From positions 29,667 to 93,666 of the forward strand of contig PWHR01000014.1 in assembly GCA_003554965.1 (NCBI GenBank): a stretch of 64,000 nt of DNA, given 5' to 3'. Below, in pieces: positions 10,678-21,369 of the stretch (its first letter is position 1; the number at the start of each line of letters is the position of its first letter). The notes beneath the pieces were generated by a model. It saw nothing but the letters and a program-made list of their open reading frames with translations. It ran no database searches and had not been told where the DNA came from. The position numbers were made by a program, and so were the translations under genes. This DNA is from Thermoplasmata archaeon. Lineage in GTDB: Archaea; Thermoplasmatota; Thermoplasmata; Halarchaeoplasmatales; Halarchaeoplasmataceae.

Positions 10678-11748
10678 ATGCTGATGATGACACCTGGTCC
10701 GACTGAGATCCCTCAGGATGTAAGAAACGCGATGAGTCGTAAGATAGAGCATCCGTATATACAGGAAGAGTTCTCTGAGTTTTATCTTTCACTGGAGGAA
10801 AAACTGCAGAGGGTGTACGATACTGAAGACGATATAGTCATAATGGGGGGTGAGGGTATCTTGGGGTTAGAAGCTAGTATCGCCTCCTTGATAGAAAAGG
10901 GTGAAGAGGTCTTGTGCATTTCTAATGGTATTTTCGGAGACGGTTTCGCTGACTTCGTACGCATGTACGGCGGCAAAGCGATATTGAGCGATTTTCCATA
11001 CGACTCAGCTATTTCTCTCGAAAAGGTAAAAGATCAGATCGAGCAGTATGATTTTAATTTGGCTACCATGGTCCACTGCGAAACTCCAACGGGAACCCTG
11101 AACGGTCTTGAAGAGATATTGAAAATATTGAAGGAAAAAGACGTTTTGGCCGTTGTAGATGCTGTATCCTCTTTAGGAGGAGTGCCCGTTCCGACGGAAA
11201 ATATGGATATATGTATAGGGGGTTCTCAAAAGTGCTTCAGTTCTCCCCCCGGTTTGACCACGTTATCGGTGAGTGCTGAGGCATGGGGAAAGATGAGTGA
11301 AAGGGATAAAGGTGATGGACATTTTTACACAGATTTGAAAGTTTGGAAGGATAAGTGGATAGAAGGTGGTCAGTTCCCTTATACTCCTTCTGTATCCAAT
11401 CTATATGCTCTTGATAAGTCTGTAGATCTTATCCTTGATGAGGGTCTAACTAGAGTCTATTCTCGCCATGAGGAGGCTGCAGAACTCTGCAGAGAGAGGG
11501 GGAGAGAGATAGGACTCCATCTATATCCTGAAGATGAAAAACTCTGTTCGGATACCGTGACCGCTTTCCAAATCGAGGGTGAAGCTTTGGATATCCAGAA
11601 GAGGTTAAGAAAGGAACATGATATACTGTTGGCTACTGGCTTAGGTGAGATGAAAGGAGATATACTTCGAGTGGGCCACATGGGTTTCAATGCCCAGGCT
11701 GAAAAAGTTCAAAGAACGATGGATGCACTAGAGAAAGTGACAACTTGA
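10678..11748 (+). CDS. Class V aminotransferase (alanine-glyoxylate / serine-pyruvate type)
   Basis: MTPGPTEIPQDVRNAMS, VDAVSSLGGVPV, GGSQKCFSSPPGL PLP-lysine motif; GGAGG Shine-Dalgarno at about 10665 precedes ATG 10678. Confidence 0.93.
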   Translation: MLMMTPGPTEIPQDVRNAMSRKIEHPYIQEEFSEFYLSLEEKLQRVYDTEDDIVIMGGEGILGLEASIASLIEKGEEVLCISNGIFGDGFADFVRMYGGKAILSDFPYDSAISLEKVKDQIEQYDFNLATMVHCETPTGTLNGLEEILKILKEKDVLAVVDAVSSLGGVPVPTENMDICIGGSQKCFSSPPGLTTLSVSAEAWGKMSERDKGDGHFYTDLKVWKDKWIEGGQFPYTPSVSNLYALDKSVDLILDEGLTRVYSRHEEAAELCRERGREIGLHLYPEDEKLCSDTVTAFQIEGEALDIQKRLRKEHDILLATGLGEMKGDILRVGHMGFNAQAEKVQRTMDALEKVTT

Positions 11749-11816
11749 AGAAATCCTTACCGAAAAAACTTTTTAGTAAAGAAAATAAAGAGTATAAAAG
11801 TACGGTAGGAGATAAG

Positions 11817-14186
11817 ATGAGGGGAAATATACAGAAGATCAGTTTACTGATCATGCTTTCTATTGTACTTCTGAGTTCGTCCTCCGTACCTATCATGAGT
11901 ACACCCCCTCATTACGATTACGACGAGGCAGAATGGGATCGGGCTGTAATTTATTCATCGTTGAACTACACAAATACTCAGATGAACGATACTTTGGGAC
12001 TCGGATTGGATGTGAATTACTCGCAGGAAGTAAGAGATGACGGTTTGATCGAGAATAGTTATGATGAAGAAAAATTCGAGATCATAAACGAGACAGAGGA
12101 GGAGATAAATTCAAACCTTGTTGCAGTGAAAGAGGTTATAGAAGATGATGATGGAAACATAAATAGTTCTAGATATCTTAAAAGATACTATCTCCCTTTC
12201 TATCACTTATCAGAGAATTTGACGACTTTTTCTGAAGTCCACTATAGGTTTGTCTATAATATGAACCAGACAGTAAATTTATTTAATGAACTACAACAGG
12301 ATGAAATCAGTTTATTTGAGGAAGATATAGGTTTTGAAGAGAGAATTGATGAGTCTAGCTTAGCTCTCAGGACTATGAACTCAACACTAGATGAGATATT
12401 AGAGGAGAATATCGACCGGATAGAAGAAAAGGCAGGTGAAGATCGTTTCAACCTCATAGGGTTCCTAGATACCATAGAAAGGTGGGAAAAAAGGATCGAA
12501 ACATACAGAGGTTTTTTAGATTTCATGGAAAGAGAGATCGATCTAACGGCTTTTTTGACCGTGAGGGCTCCTGAAATCGTTCATCCCTGTGAAAAACTAG
12601 TAGTGGAAGGAAATTATTTTGGAGGTCGTCTTTTTGAGATGGACACCGAATTTGTTGACAACCTTGAAAAGGGATCGCCTGACGACGACTTGATAGAAAA
12701 ATTCGAACTGAAAGGCCATCCTCTCTCTGCAGGATCTCAGATCGATGGATCCGAAGAGGAAGGGGAATGGCTGATCGAATCAGACGGTTTGAGAAGATAC
12801 AGGGTGGAGGAAATAACAGAAGGTATTGAAGAGACTTTAGCTGTATCTTTAGAAAAGGATTTTGCAATGTCAGAGACCATAGAGATCTATTTCGGGGAAA
12901 AAAAGTTGGGTCTAAATGAGAGCAGGGAGAACAGTTATTTTAGTTCTGAGATCCAGATACCCTGGGATATTTTTTCTTCTGAAGAAGACTGGGGTTTGAA
13001 AGAAGAAGATACGGTTCAACTGAAAGCAGTTTCAGAGGATCAAAATATAACTTCAGAAAGTCATCATATATCAGTAGAAAGATGGGACACCGAGATCGAA
13101 TTGGAATTTGAAGAAGAGAGAGAAGCTTTTTATCAAGAATATGTGAACGTGTCTGGAAGATTTCGAACTGATGCTCCGATATCTTTTGAGGATATAAGGC
13201 TGAATTTCACAAATCTCGAAGACGATGCTGAATTACCTGGAGAGGATACGGGATCTGTTATCAGGGACGAAGAAAATTTCAGTTTTGAGATATCCTATCA
13301 TACGGAAATGTTCTATTGGGGAAAGAATGAGATCGAAGTCTCTTACCAGGGCAACGAAACTTTAGATGGAGACGAAGGATCGATATCATTTGAGAAGAGC
13401 ATACCTACAGAGTTGATCATAGATACGAATAAAGAAGAAGATGTAGAAGTTATTGATATTGAAGGGCATCTTTTCAATTCCTCCTCTGAAGAAAGTGATG
13501 ATGGACTTGAAGGTAAAGAGGTCTATTTGAAGCTCGATGATAAAGAACAGAATGAAAGTCTCACTGGTCCAGAAGGAGATTACAAGTTCAACATCTCTCT
13601 AGATGAACTTTCAGAAGGCGATGAGCTTTATGTACACTTTGAGGGGACCGAAAAATTTAGAGAAGCTGATTCTGACAGATTGTTGATTAGTTATGAGGTC
13701 ATCCACGGTGAAGATGATGACCCTGATGATATGCTCGGAATATTGACGGAAGAAAGAAATCTACTCTTGATCATGGGAATAATAATCGGTATGGTCATCC
13801 TTCTTTGGTATTGGAAAGGAAAGGAAGAATTCAAGGAAGATGAAGAAGCGCATTCATCAGAAAAAGAAAAAACCTCGGAAAAAAAGAAAAAAGATATCTG
13901 GAAAAAACAAACTCCGTCTCTCCAAGCCTCTTCTAAAGAAGAGGTTTCTTCTATCTATGGTATACTTTTAAGGGAACTTTATTCTAAAGATATAATCACG
14001 GTAGAAAAGGGTAAGACTCATCGTGAACTCGAAAGAGAGCTGATATCGAGGATAGCTCTTAAGGAAGAGATAAAACAAATAACGACGGTTTTCGAAAAAG
14101 CCCTATTCAGTGATAGGGTCCTCGATCCTTCAGAGTTAGAATTATTCAACTCTTCTATGAAAGAACTTCAGGAGGAACTCCTATGA
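11817..14186 (+). CDS. Secreted/membrane protein with C-terminal TM and DUF4129-like cytoplasmic tail
   Basis: Signal-like N-terminus (KISLLIMLSIVLLSSSSVPIM), Ig-like extracellular region, TM LLLIMGIIIGMVILLWYW, then SSIYGILLRELYSKDIITVEKGKTHRELERELI; directly upstream of DUF4350/MoxR-type genes. Confidence 0.7.
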   Translation: MRGNIQKISLLIMLSIVLLSSSSVPIMSTPPHYDYDEAEWDRAVIYSSLNYTNTQMNDTLGLGLDVNYSQEVRDDGLIENSYDEEKFEIINETEEEINSNLVAVKEVIEDDDGNINSSRYLKRYYLPFYHLSENLTTFSEVHYRFVYNMNQTVNLFNELQQDEISLFEEDIGFEERIDESSLALRTMNSTLDEILEENIDRIEEKAGEDRFNLIGFLDTIERWEKRIETYRGFLDFMEREIDLTAFLTVRAPEIVHPCEKLVVEGNYFGGRLFEMDTEFVDNLEKGSPDDDLIEKFELKGHPLSAGSQIDGSEEEGEWLIESDGLRRYRVEEITEGIEETLAVSLEKDFAMSETIEIYFGEKKLGLNESRENSYFSSEIQIPWDIFSSEEDWGLKEEDTVQLKAVSEDQNITSESHHISVERWDTEIELEFEEEREAFYQEYVNVSGRFRTDAPISFEDIRLNFTNLEDDAELPGEDTGSVIRDEENFSFEISYHTEMFYWGKNEIEVSYQGNETLDGDEGSISFEKSIPTELIIDTNKEEDVEVIDIEGHLFNSSSEESDDGLEGKEVYLKLDDKEQNESLTGPEGDYKFNISLDELSEGDELYVHFEGTEKFREADSDRLLISYEVIHGEDDDPDDMLGILTEERNLLLIMGIIIGMVILLWYWKGKEEFKEDEEAHSSEKEKTSEKKKKDIWKKQTPSLQASSKEEVSSIYGILLRELYSKDIITVEKGKTHRELERELISRIALKEEIKQITTVFEKALFSDRVLDPSELELFNSSMKELQEELL

Positions 14187-15307
14187 AGGAAAACATGAAG
14201 AAACTCACTCTTTATATAGTGGTATTTGCGGTCTTCGCACTCATAGTATTCTTATCTCTCTCAGCCCCTATTTTGGTTAGTGATGCTGACTTCAGTATCT
14301 ACAATACTGGATGGAATGGAACAAGTGACTTAGCGGTTAGAACGGAGCAGATGGGCAGCTTCACTCCTAATATAGAACTAGCAGGGGAGGGGAGTACCGA
14401 AGTTACCCAGCGTGAATTGACTGAATATGACGTAGATCCAAACCAAACCAGCATCATGATCATAGGACCTGAACAGGATTTTACTGAGGAGGAAAAGGAG
14501 TATGTAGATAACTTCTTGGAACAAGGTGGAAGACTGGTCCTGGCAGATAATTTTGGAAGCGCTAACACTTTGATCGATGGATTAGATACCAACTCTTCCT
14601 TCCATTCTGAGCCTCTTTTGGACATGGCGTTCGATAAGGAACCGCATTTTGGGATCGCTTACGATGTCAAAGAACATGACCTGACAGAGAATGTGTCTCA
14701 TATCTTGTTGAACAATCCTACTGCTTTAAACAAAGGTGAAGAAGCTGTTTCCCTGCTTAACAGTTCTAGAGCTTCATGGCTGGATGAAGAACAAACTAAA
14801 GAACCCGAATATATGGATAGAAAAGATTACGATCAATATCCGTTGTTGGCAGTAGAGGAATACGGCGAGGGAGAGTTGGTTTTGATCTCAGACCCGAGTA
14901 TCTTCATAAATCATATGAATGACCGGATGGACAATGATATTTTCATCGAAAACATGCTGGATTATCTATCAGAGGATAGAGAGAACATAATTTTCGACGA
15001 AAGCAAACGAGATATGGATCTGGTCTACAGTATTGTCTACACTGGTAACTATCCCGGGAGAACGACCAGTGCGATCATAATTTTCGTTCTTATGGGCATG
15101 TCAGTCTTCCTCATCTTCCCGGAAAGCAAAGATATCATCATAGGTAAGTTTGAAGAGCTTTTAAAGCTGTTTCTAAAAAGTGAAGAGGAGGAGAAAGATC
15201 CGCTCACGAAAGTATTAAATAATCATCCTGAATGGGATAAAAAGAAGCTTCAGATGATAAATGACAGATTTATCCGGTCTGGAAAAGGAGATGGAGAAGT
15301 TGAATGA
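14183..15307 (+). CDS. DUF4350-like membrane protein
   Basis: N-terminal TM, GATase-like core (IMIIGPEQDFTEEEKEYVDNFLEQGGRLVLADNFGSANTLID), C-terminal TM; position in MoxR/DUF58 cluster. Confidence 0.75.
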   Translation: MKENMKKLTLYIVVFAVFALIVFLSLSAPILVSDADFSIYNTGWNGTSDLAVRTEQMGSFTPNIELAGEGSTEVTQRELTEYDVDPNQTSIMIIGPEQDFTEEEKEYVDNFLEQGGRLVLADNFGSANTLIDGLDTNSSFHSEPLLDMAFDKEPHFGIAYDVKEHDLTENVSHILLNNPTALNKGEEAVSLLNSSRASWLDEEQTKEPEYMDRKDYDQYPLLAVEEYGEGELVLISDPSIFINHMNDRMDNDIFIENMLDYLSEDRENIIFDESKRDMDLVYSIVYTGNYPGRTTSAIIIFVLMGMSVFLIFPESKDIIIGKFEELLKLFLKSEEEEKDPLTKVLNNHPEWDKKKLQMINDRFIRSGKGDGEVE

Positions 15308-16304
15308 AGCTGAAAAATATAAGGATGAATTTGATCAAGTAAGGGATGAGGTAAAGAAGGTCATAGTCGGATACGAAGACGTAATCGATGATTTTTTGGT
15401 CTGCTTGATCACAGGCGGACATATCTTATTGGAAGGAGTGCCTGGTATAGCGAAAACCACGATGATAAAGGTATTCACCAAAGCAGTAGGCCTAGATTAT
15501 GAAAGGATACAGTTCACTCAAGATATGCTTCCTGCCGACATATCTGGTCACTATTATTTCAACCAGAAGACCGGTGAATTTGAACTGAGGAAAGGCCCTG
15601 TATTCGCTCAAGTTCTGATGGCCGACGAGATCAACAGAGCTCCGCCCAAAACCCAGTCTTCCTTGATAGAAGCTATGCAGGAAAGACAGGTAACTATAGA
15701 AGGCAAGACTCTAAATTTACCTGAACCTTTTCTTGTGATAGCTACAAGGAATCCTATAGAAACAGAAGGTGTCTATCCTCTCCCGGAAGCTCAATTGGAC
15801 AGGTTCATGATAAAGAGCAATATGGGATACATATCTCCTGAAAAGGAATTGGATATGCTGAAAAACAAGAACGAAAGAGAGAGGATCAATGGAGGGCAGA
15901 AGGGAAGTGATGAATTCAACGACGAACTATCGAAAGTCAGAGTGGTAGGAAATGATTTCGGGCACGAGATTAGAGGTCTGCATAAAGAGGCTTACGTTTC
16001 CGATGACGTTTTAAAATATATCCGGGATATAATATTGGAAACTAGGAATGTAGATGACTTCGTTTTAGGGGCTAGTCCAAGAGCTGGAGAACACCTCCTT
16101 TACTCTTCTAAAGCTTATGCCGTCATACAGGGTAGAGATTATGTCATACCAGATGACGTGAAGATAATGAGTGAAAAAGTGCTCCCTCATCGTGTGCTTC
16201 TTTCCGTAGAAGCCGAACTAGAAGATCTTACTGAGGTCCAGGTTCTAGAAAAGATATTAGAGAAGAAGGTGGATGCTCCTAAAGGCGGATTCAAGAAAGC
16301 TTAG
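15291..16304 (+). CDS. MoxR-type AAA+ ATPase
   Basis: HILLEGVPGIAKTTMIKVF Walker A, VLMADEINRAPPKTQSSLIEAMQERQVTI Walker B/sensor, ATRNPIETEGVYPLPEAQLDRFM. Supplied ORF starts 15261; ATG at 15291 gives a smaller overlap. Confidence 0.96.
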   Translation: MEKLNEAEKYKDEFDQVRDEVKKVIVGYEDVIDDFLVCLITGGHILLEGVPGIAKTTMIKVFTKAVGLDYERIQFTQDMLPADISGHYYFNQKTGEFELRKGPVFAQVLMADEINRAPPKTQSSLIEAMQERQVTIEGKTLNLPEPFLVIATRNPIETEGVYPLPEAQLDRFMIKSNMGYISPEKELDMLKNKNERERINGGQKGSDEFNDELSKVRVVGNDFGHEIRGLHKEAYVSDDVLKYIRDIILETRNVDDFVLGASPRAGEHLLYSSKAYAVIQGRDYVIPDDVKIMSEKVLPHRVLLSVEAELEDLTEVQVLEKILEKKVDAPKGGFKKA

Positions 16305-16839
16305 TTCTTATCTCCATGGTGATCTGATATGGTAGGACGAGTGCTAATCCAAATCCGATCAGGAGAAGTGCCTGGGCTCCTCTATTTTCTGGAGATAAAA
16401 AGAATTCAGATATTCCTAAAAATAAAGGGATCAAGTAAAAAAGAAATATGGTAAATACCAGATATGAAACAGCTAAAATGACTCCTTTTCTATTTATATG
16501 TATATGAAGCTCGGAACCAAGTACCATTACCCAATATATGACCACAGGGATCAAAAATGAGGCTGAAAAGATAATGAGATTGAAGAACTCACCCATGCCT
16601 CCGGTGGTCATGGTGAAAGGAGCATACAGCGTGGCTACACAGAGCGCTGGCATTTTTAACCAATCTATATCTTTATAAACGCTGAGAGAAGTCAAGAAAA
16701 TCGGAACGGAAACCAAAAGAGAATGATAATCGTTAGAGTGGTAAAAGGTCGATACCACTATAAGCACACCGAGGAGATGGATTGTCGGATCTTTCGAGCT
16801 CTTTTTACTTTCAGAGATCATGTTTTCTTCTCCTCCCAA
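16291..16839 (-). CDS. Predicted multi-pass membrane protein
   Basis: Several hydrophobic segments; overlaps the adjacent DUF58 gene in the same transcription direction. Confidence 0.65.
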   Translation of the reverse strand: MGGEENMISESKKSSKDPTIHLLGVLIVVSTFYHSNDYHSLLVSVPIFLTSLSVYKDIDWLKMPALCVATLYAPFTMTTGGMGEFFNLIIFSASFLIPVVIYWVMVLGSELHIHINRKGVILAVSYLVFTIFLFYLIPLFLGISEFFLSPENRGAQALLLIGFGLALVLPYQITMEIRTKLS

Positions 16840-18221
16840 TCTTCTAATATCATCACGCCTTCCTTTTCAGGATGTAATTCAAATATAGAGACATCCAATT
16901 TTTTTAATCTGTATATTATCTTCTCTAACTTTTCATATTCTTTGTAAGTCTTTTCCAAAACATTTTCATCGACTTCCAATATCTCATACCAAGGACTAAA
17001 AGGTACAAGTAACCATACGATGTGCTGCATCTCTTTAAGATGCTCTACGGCTTTCAGGGTGGCTTGAGGATTCATCTCTAGGTCGGATATGATTATGATG
17101 AGCTTTTTCTTTTCACCAACACTTTTCATCTGATTGACCGCTGATAAAACACCGGCTATCTGATCCTGTTTGATCCCTGAAACGAACTCGCTCAGTTTTT
17201 TAGAGAAACGTTTTTCTTCCTCATTCAACGAAGAAAGATATTCCGAATCTTGATATCTTTCAAGGGATATCTCATCCGAATCGACAGGACCGGGCAGGTC
17301 AGTCACTTTTTCGTATAGTGATCTAAAAGCGATACTTTCGGAACTAGGCGCCTGATGGAATCTAACATCTTTATGGTCATAGGCGGTCATGCCTATATCA
17401 TGTCCGAACATCTCAAAGTTCTTCAATATCTCTAAAGATACATATATGCCCTGTTCCAATTTAGTGGTCTTTTCAGAGGTTCTCCTCCTCATCGAGGGTG
17501 AACAATCTAAAAATATTTGAGCACCGACAGGAGCGAGCTTTTCATACTGTTTGGTCATAAGGGTCTGAAATTTCGATAAGGATTTCCAATGGATATCTCT
17601 TAATGAATCGCCAGGTTGATATCTCCTTATACCTTCAAACTCGTTGGATTTCATCCTGAATTCGATAGAACTTCTCCTCATCTCCGTTGTTTCCCCTCTT
17701 CTCGCATACTTTTTAGCCTTTTTTACCGCTTCCGGAGAACTATTGACTCTTACCACTTCATTGATTTGGTGTTCTATCGATTTTTTATAGAGCTCAAGAG
17801 TATCGAATATCGAGACACTCAATTTCCCTACGTTTTGATATCCTCTACTTTTAGGGACTAAAGAGTATGAAACAGATGAGTTGGTCAACATCTTTTCTTT
17901 TTTAATATCATCTTTATCCAACTCGAGATCTTTTCTAGTCTGTAAGGATAAGAGAATCGGTAAATTTTTATCACTTTTGATAACATGTTCGATCTCAAAG
18001 CTTTCATCGACGGTCTTGTTCTCTTTAGGTATCTTATCCTTCACCTCTATTGAACTCTCGCCTATCTCGTATCTTGCATAGAGAAAAAGCGAAAGAAGTG
18101 AAATCCCTATCAACCCTATATACGGTTCTGTTAAAAGAAAACTCACGGCGAAAAGTAGGATTGGGAAAAGAAGAAGGAATTTGCCCCTTTTACTCAGCTC
18201 TATACTCTTCACTTCACTCAA
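16818..18221 (-). CDS. DUF58 (vWA-like) protein
   Basis: EFEGIRRYQPGDSLRDIHWKSLSKFQTLMTKQYEKLAPVGAQIFLDCSPSM DUF58 signature. Confidence 0.93.
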   Translation of the reverse strand: MSEVKSIELSKRGKFLLLFPILLFAVSFLLTEPYIGLIGISLLSLFLYARYEIGESSIEVKDKIPKENKTVDESFEIEHVIKSDKNLPILLSLQTRKDLELDKDDIKKEKMLTNSSVSYSLVPKSRGYQNVGKLSVSIFDTLELYKKSIEHQINEVVRVNSSPEAVKKAKKYARRGETTEMRRSSIEFRMKSNEFEGIRRYQPGDSLRDIHWKSLSKFQTLMTKQYEKLAPVGAQIFLDCSPSMRRRTSEKTTKLEQGIYVSLEILKNFEMFGHDIGMTAYDHKDVRFHQAPSSESIAFRSLYEKVTDLPGPVDSDEISLERYQDSEYLSSLNEEEKRFSKKLSEFVSGIKQDQIAGVLSAVNQMKSVGEKKKLIIIISDLEMNPQATLKAVEHLKEMQHIVWLLVPFSPWYEILEVDENVLEKTYKEYEKLEKIIYRLKKLDVSIFELHPEKEGVMILEDWEEKKT

Positions 18222-18222
18222 G

Positions 18223-19221
18223 CTAATCCTCCTCTACATCGACCCATAAGTGCAAGTTCCTATAAACTTCACCGTCTCTGAGCAGGAAAAAATTCAATTT
18301 CAAGGGTTCTTCGAACTGGTCCGTCTCTCCTCCGAGTGATATATTCATGGATTCATTCCACTTTTCATTATGATCCAGCTCTATGTTCATCTCTAAATAA
18401 GTATCGTTAGCTGGTATCTCTAAATTAAGATCATCTGGTATGAGTCCTTCAGATTGCATCTCTTCATAGGAATATCCGAGACCTACTGCGAGAGTGTAAT
18501 CAACCGCTTCATGTTCACGGTTGATTATACTTACGATCACCTCGCTTTCATTTTCTGTGCTTAGCTGCTCTGGATAGTTGTCAGCTTCGCCTTCGGGTCC
18601 TAAAACGTAGAACTCAGTGAACCTCTCCCCGGTCCTAGGGGTAGTTGCGATGTGAACTGCTAGTGCTCCAGAAGCGATCAGTAGTACAACAGTAGCGACC
18701 ACCAGGGCTTTATCGATCATATCATAATCTTCCCAATCTGGAGAGTTGACTTCGAATTCTATGCTGAATTTTTCCTCTGCTGGGATCGAATCACGACGGA
18801 AATAAGCCAAGAGGGAAAAAGTGAAGATGAATAGTGATTGCGAGTAAAGTATCGGCAAGAGGCTGATCTCCCAGATATAGTTCAAGAGCAGACCTATAAG
18901 AGGAGTTATCGCAATACTGAGTCCGAAGGAAAGAGCGATCCTTTCGATATGGTCTAAAGGTTCTTTCTCCGGGAACAGAAATGAGATGAGAACGTAACCG
19001 GGGAAGAAAAGAAGGAAAGGAAGACCCAGTATAGTTCGGAAAATACTATCTGGAATCAGTGCTATAACTGCGATCAGCACAGCGGTCATCACAGCGACGA
19101 AAACTAGATCCCATGGATTCTCCTTGATTTTTATCTTCAATTTGCCGAACACCTGTGATTTAAGATTATAAGCTTCTTTATAAATCATTTTGTTGTCAAC
19201 TGTGTCTATCCTCGATGTCAA
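18223..19221 (-). CDS. DUF1616-like membrane protein
   Basis: N-terminal TM block (LLFFPGYVLISFLFPEKEPLDHIERIALSFGLSIAITPLIGLLL) followed by an extracellular CARDB-like domain. Confidence 0.8.
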   Translation of the reverse strand: MTSRIDTVDNKMIYKEAYNLKSQVFGKLKIKIKENPWDLVFVAVMTAVLIAVIALIPDSIFRTILGLPFLLFFPGYVLISFLFPEKEPLDHIERIALSFGLSIAITPLIGLLLNYIWEISLLPILYSQSLFIFTFSLLAYFRRDSIPAEEKFSIEFEVNSPDWEDYDMIDKALVVATVVLLIASGALAVHIATTPRTGERFTEFYVLGPEGEADNYPEQLSTENESEVIVSIINREHEAVDYTLAVGLGYSYEEMQSEGLIPDDLNLEIPANDTYLEMNIELDHNEKWNESMNISLGGETDQFEEPLKLNFFLLRDGEVYRNLHLWVDVEED

Positions 19222-19292
19222 GATAAATACTGTATGGCCGAAAGAGATATTAGTGATGTGATTAATTGTAAAAAGCAGCAGATGGTGAAAAT

Positions 19293-21032
19293 ATGGCTAA
19301 AAAAATATTGAGAGTGAATATGGAGGATTTGACGGTAAAAGAGGAAGAGGTTCCTGAAGAATACGAAAATCTCGGCGGTAGAGCGTTGACTTCTCAGATC
19401 ATAGCGGATGAAGTACCCCCGAAGGCTCATCCTTTGGGGCCCAATAACAAATTGGTCTTTGCACCCGGTATCGTAACGGGAACCGGCTCACCGAACTCAG
19501 GGAGGTTATCCGCAGGGGGTAAATCACCCTTGACCGGAGGAATAAAGGAATCCAATGCTGGGACTCCATTCGCAAAGACATTGGCTAAGAAAGGTATAAA
19601 AGCTATAATAGTGGAAGGGAAACCGGAAAATAAAGACAGGTATTACCTTCTAAAACTGAACGAGGATGAAAGTGACTTGGTCCATGCGGACGAGTGGGTC
19701 GGAAAAGGTCTTTATGAAGCTTACGAAGAACTGCACGAAGAGTTCGGCGAAAATATAGAGATCACCGGTGCCGGTATAGCTGCAGAGATCGGTGCTTCCA
19801 ATGCTGGGATATCTTATACTGACCCAGAAGGCATGTCTTCTAGGTACTCCGGCAGAGGCGGTCTCGGCGCGGTGATGGCTTCTAAAGGGTTGAAGTTCAT
19901 AGTGGCCGAAGAACCAAAGGAGGATAGGATCGAGATCAAAGACGAGGAAACTTTCAATGAAGGCAGAAAAAAACTTGCTAAAGCTTTGGCTGAGCACGAT
20001 ATCACCAAAAAAGACGGCGCCCTGAATTCCTATGGTACCGCCGTACTTGTAAATATAATAAACGAGAGTGGTGGTCTACCTCAGAGAAACTTTTCTGAAG
20101 GAAGCGATGATAGGTCGGCTGAAGTCTCAGGAGAAAAGAAAGCCGAAGCTGTACAAGAAAGAGGCGGAGTAAGGCCACACAAATGCAGTCCAAGCTGTAT
20201 AATTCAGTGTTCCGAGATATGGACAAAAGAGGGTGGAGAAGACCCCGTGGGAGTATTAGAATACGAGTCCGTTTGGGCACTCGGTCCCAACTGCGGTATC
20301 TACGATCTGGACACTATAGGCGAGCTGAACAGGGCCTGTAATGATCTTGGTCTCGATACCATCGAGATGGGTAATACGATAGCCGTAGCGATGGAAGGCG
20401 GCTTATTAGACTTTGGAGATGGAGTGAAAGCTTTAGAACTCATGGATGAGATATACGAAAAGACCCCCTTGGGCCGGATATTAGCTAATGGTGTAGAATT
20501 CACAGGGGAAGCTTTCGGTGTCAACAGAGTTCCCACGGTGAAAGGGCAGTCGATACCCGCCTATGATCCAAGATCCATAAAGGGTATAGGGGTGACTTAT
20601 GCTACAACTCCGATGGGTGCGGACCATACTGCTGGTTATGCTATCGCTCCAGAGATACTTGGAGTTGGTGGGGATGCAGATCCCTTTGAAAAAGAAAAAG
20701 GTGAACTATCAAAAAATCTTCAACGGGCTACAGCTGCCATAGATAGCGCCGGCTACTGCCTTTTCATAGCGTTCGCGACCATGGATATTGATGAAGGAAT
20801 GGAGGGCGTTGTGGATACGGTAAACGGGGTTTTAGGTACGGACTATTCGATAGAAGATGTTATGGCGTTCGGAGCGAACGTCTTAAAGACAGAAAGAGAA
20901 TTCAACCGGAAAGCAGGCTTTTCCAAAGAAGACGATAGATTGCCCGAATTCATGAAAGAGGAAAAACTGCCACCGCACAATGAGGTCTTCGACGTGCCAG
21001 ATGAAGAATTGGACTCGGTTTGGGAAGACTGA
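19293..21032 (+). CDS. Aldehyde ferredoxin oxidoreductase family (tungsten-pterin)
   Basis: LGGRALTSQIIADEVPPKAHPLGPNNKLVFAPGIVTGTGSPNSGRLSAGGKSPLTGGIKESNAG; Cys cluster CSPSCIIQC. Confidence 0.95.
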   Translation: MAKKILRVNMEDLTVKEEEVPEEYENLGGRALTSQIIADEVPPKAHPLGPNNKLVFAPGIVTGTGSPNSGRLSAGGKSPLTGGIKESNAGTPFAKTLAKKGIKAIIVEGKPENKDRYYLLKLNEDESDLVHADEWVGKGLYEAYEELHEEFGENIEITGAGIAAEIGASNAGISYTDPEGMSSRYSGRGGLGAVMASKGLKFIVAEEPKEDRIEIKDEETFNEGRKKLAKALAEHDITKKDGALNSYGTAVLVNIINESGGLPQRNFSEGSDDRSAEVSGEKKAEAVQERGGVRPHKCSPSCIIQCSEIWTKEGGEDPVGVLEYESVWALGPNCGIYDLDTIGELNRACNDLGLDTIEMGNTIAVAMEGGLLDFGDGVKALELMDEIYEKTPLGRILANGVEFTGEAFGVNRVPTVKGQSIPAYDPRSIKGIGVTYATTPMGADHTAGYAIAPEILGVGGDADPFEKEKGELSKNLQRATAAIDSAGYCLFIAFATMDIDEGMEGVVDTVNGVLGTDYSIEDVMAFGANVLKTEREFNRKAGFSKEDDRLPEFMKEEKLPPHNEVFDVPDEELDSVWED

Positions 21033-21070
21033 GTCCTAAAAAACCTTCTCTTATCTTTTATAACGATACC

Positions 21071-21352
21071 ATGTCTGAAAAAGTGAAGGTCAAACTGTTC
21101 GCACAGATAAGCGAGATAGCGGGCCGTAAAGAACTTTTATTGGAGGGGGAGACCGTAGCTGAGGTCATCGATGAACTCGTCAAAGAAGTTCCGGAACTCG
21201 AGGATGAACTCTTCAAAGAGGAACAGAATGAATTGAGTGAAGACATAATCGTGTTGAAGGAAGGGAGGAATATCAATTACCTGAACGGTCTCCAGAGTGA
21301 AGTTGGAAAAGGTGACAACATATCTATATTTCCCGTTGTTGGAGGCGGTTGA
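21071..21352 (+). CDS. MoaD/ThiS-like ubiquitin-fold sulfur carrier
   Basis: KVKLFAQISEIAGRKELLLEGETVAEVIDELV...ISIFPVVGGG with C-terminal Gly-Gly. ATG at 21071. Confidence 0.9.
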   Translation: MSEKVKVKLFAQISEIAGRKELLLEGETVAEVIDELVKEVPELEDELFKEEQNELSEDIIVLKEGRNINYLNGLQSEVGKGDNISIFPVVGGG

Positions 21353-21369
21353 AGAAAAGGAGCATAAAC

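Noticed and set aside
10604-10792. 62-aa minus-strand ORF between PolB and the aminotransferase
   Set aside because: Mostly antisense to the aminotransferase 5' end; no family signal.
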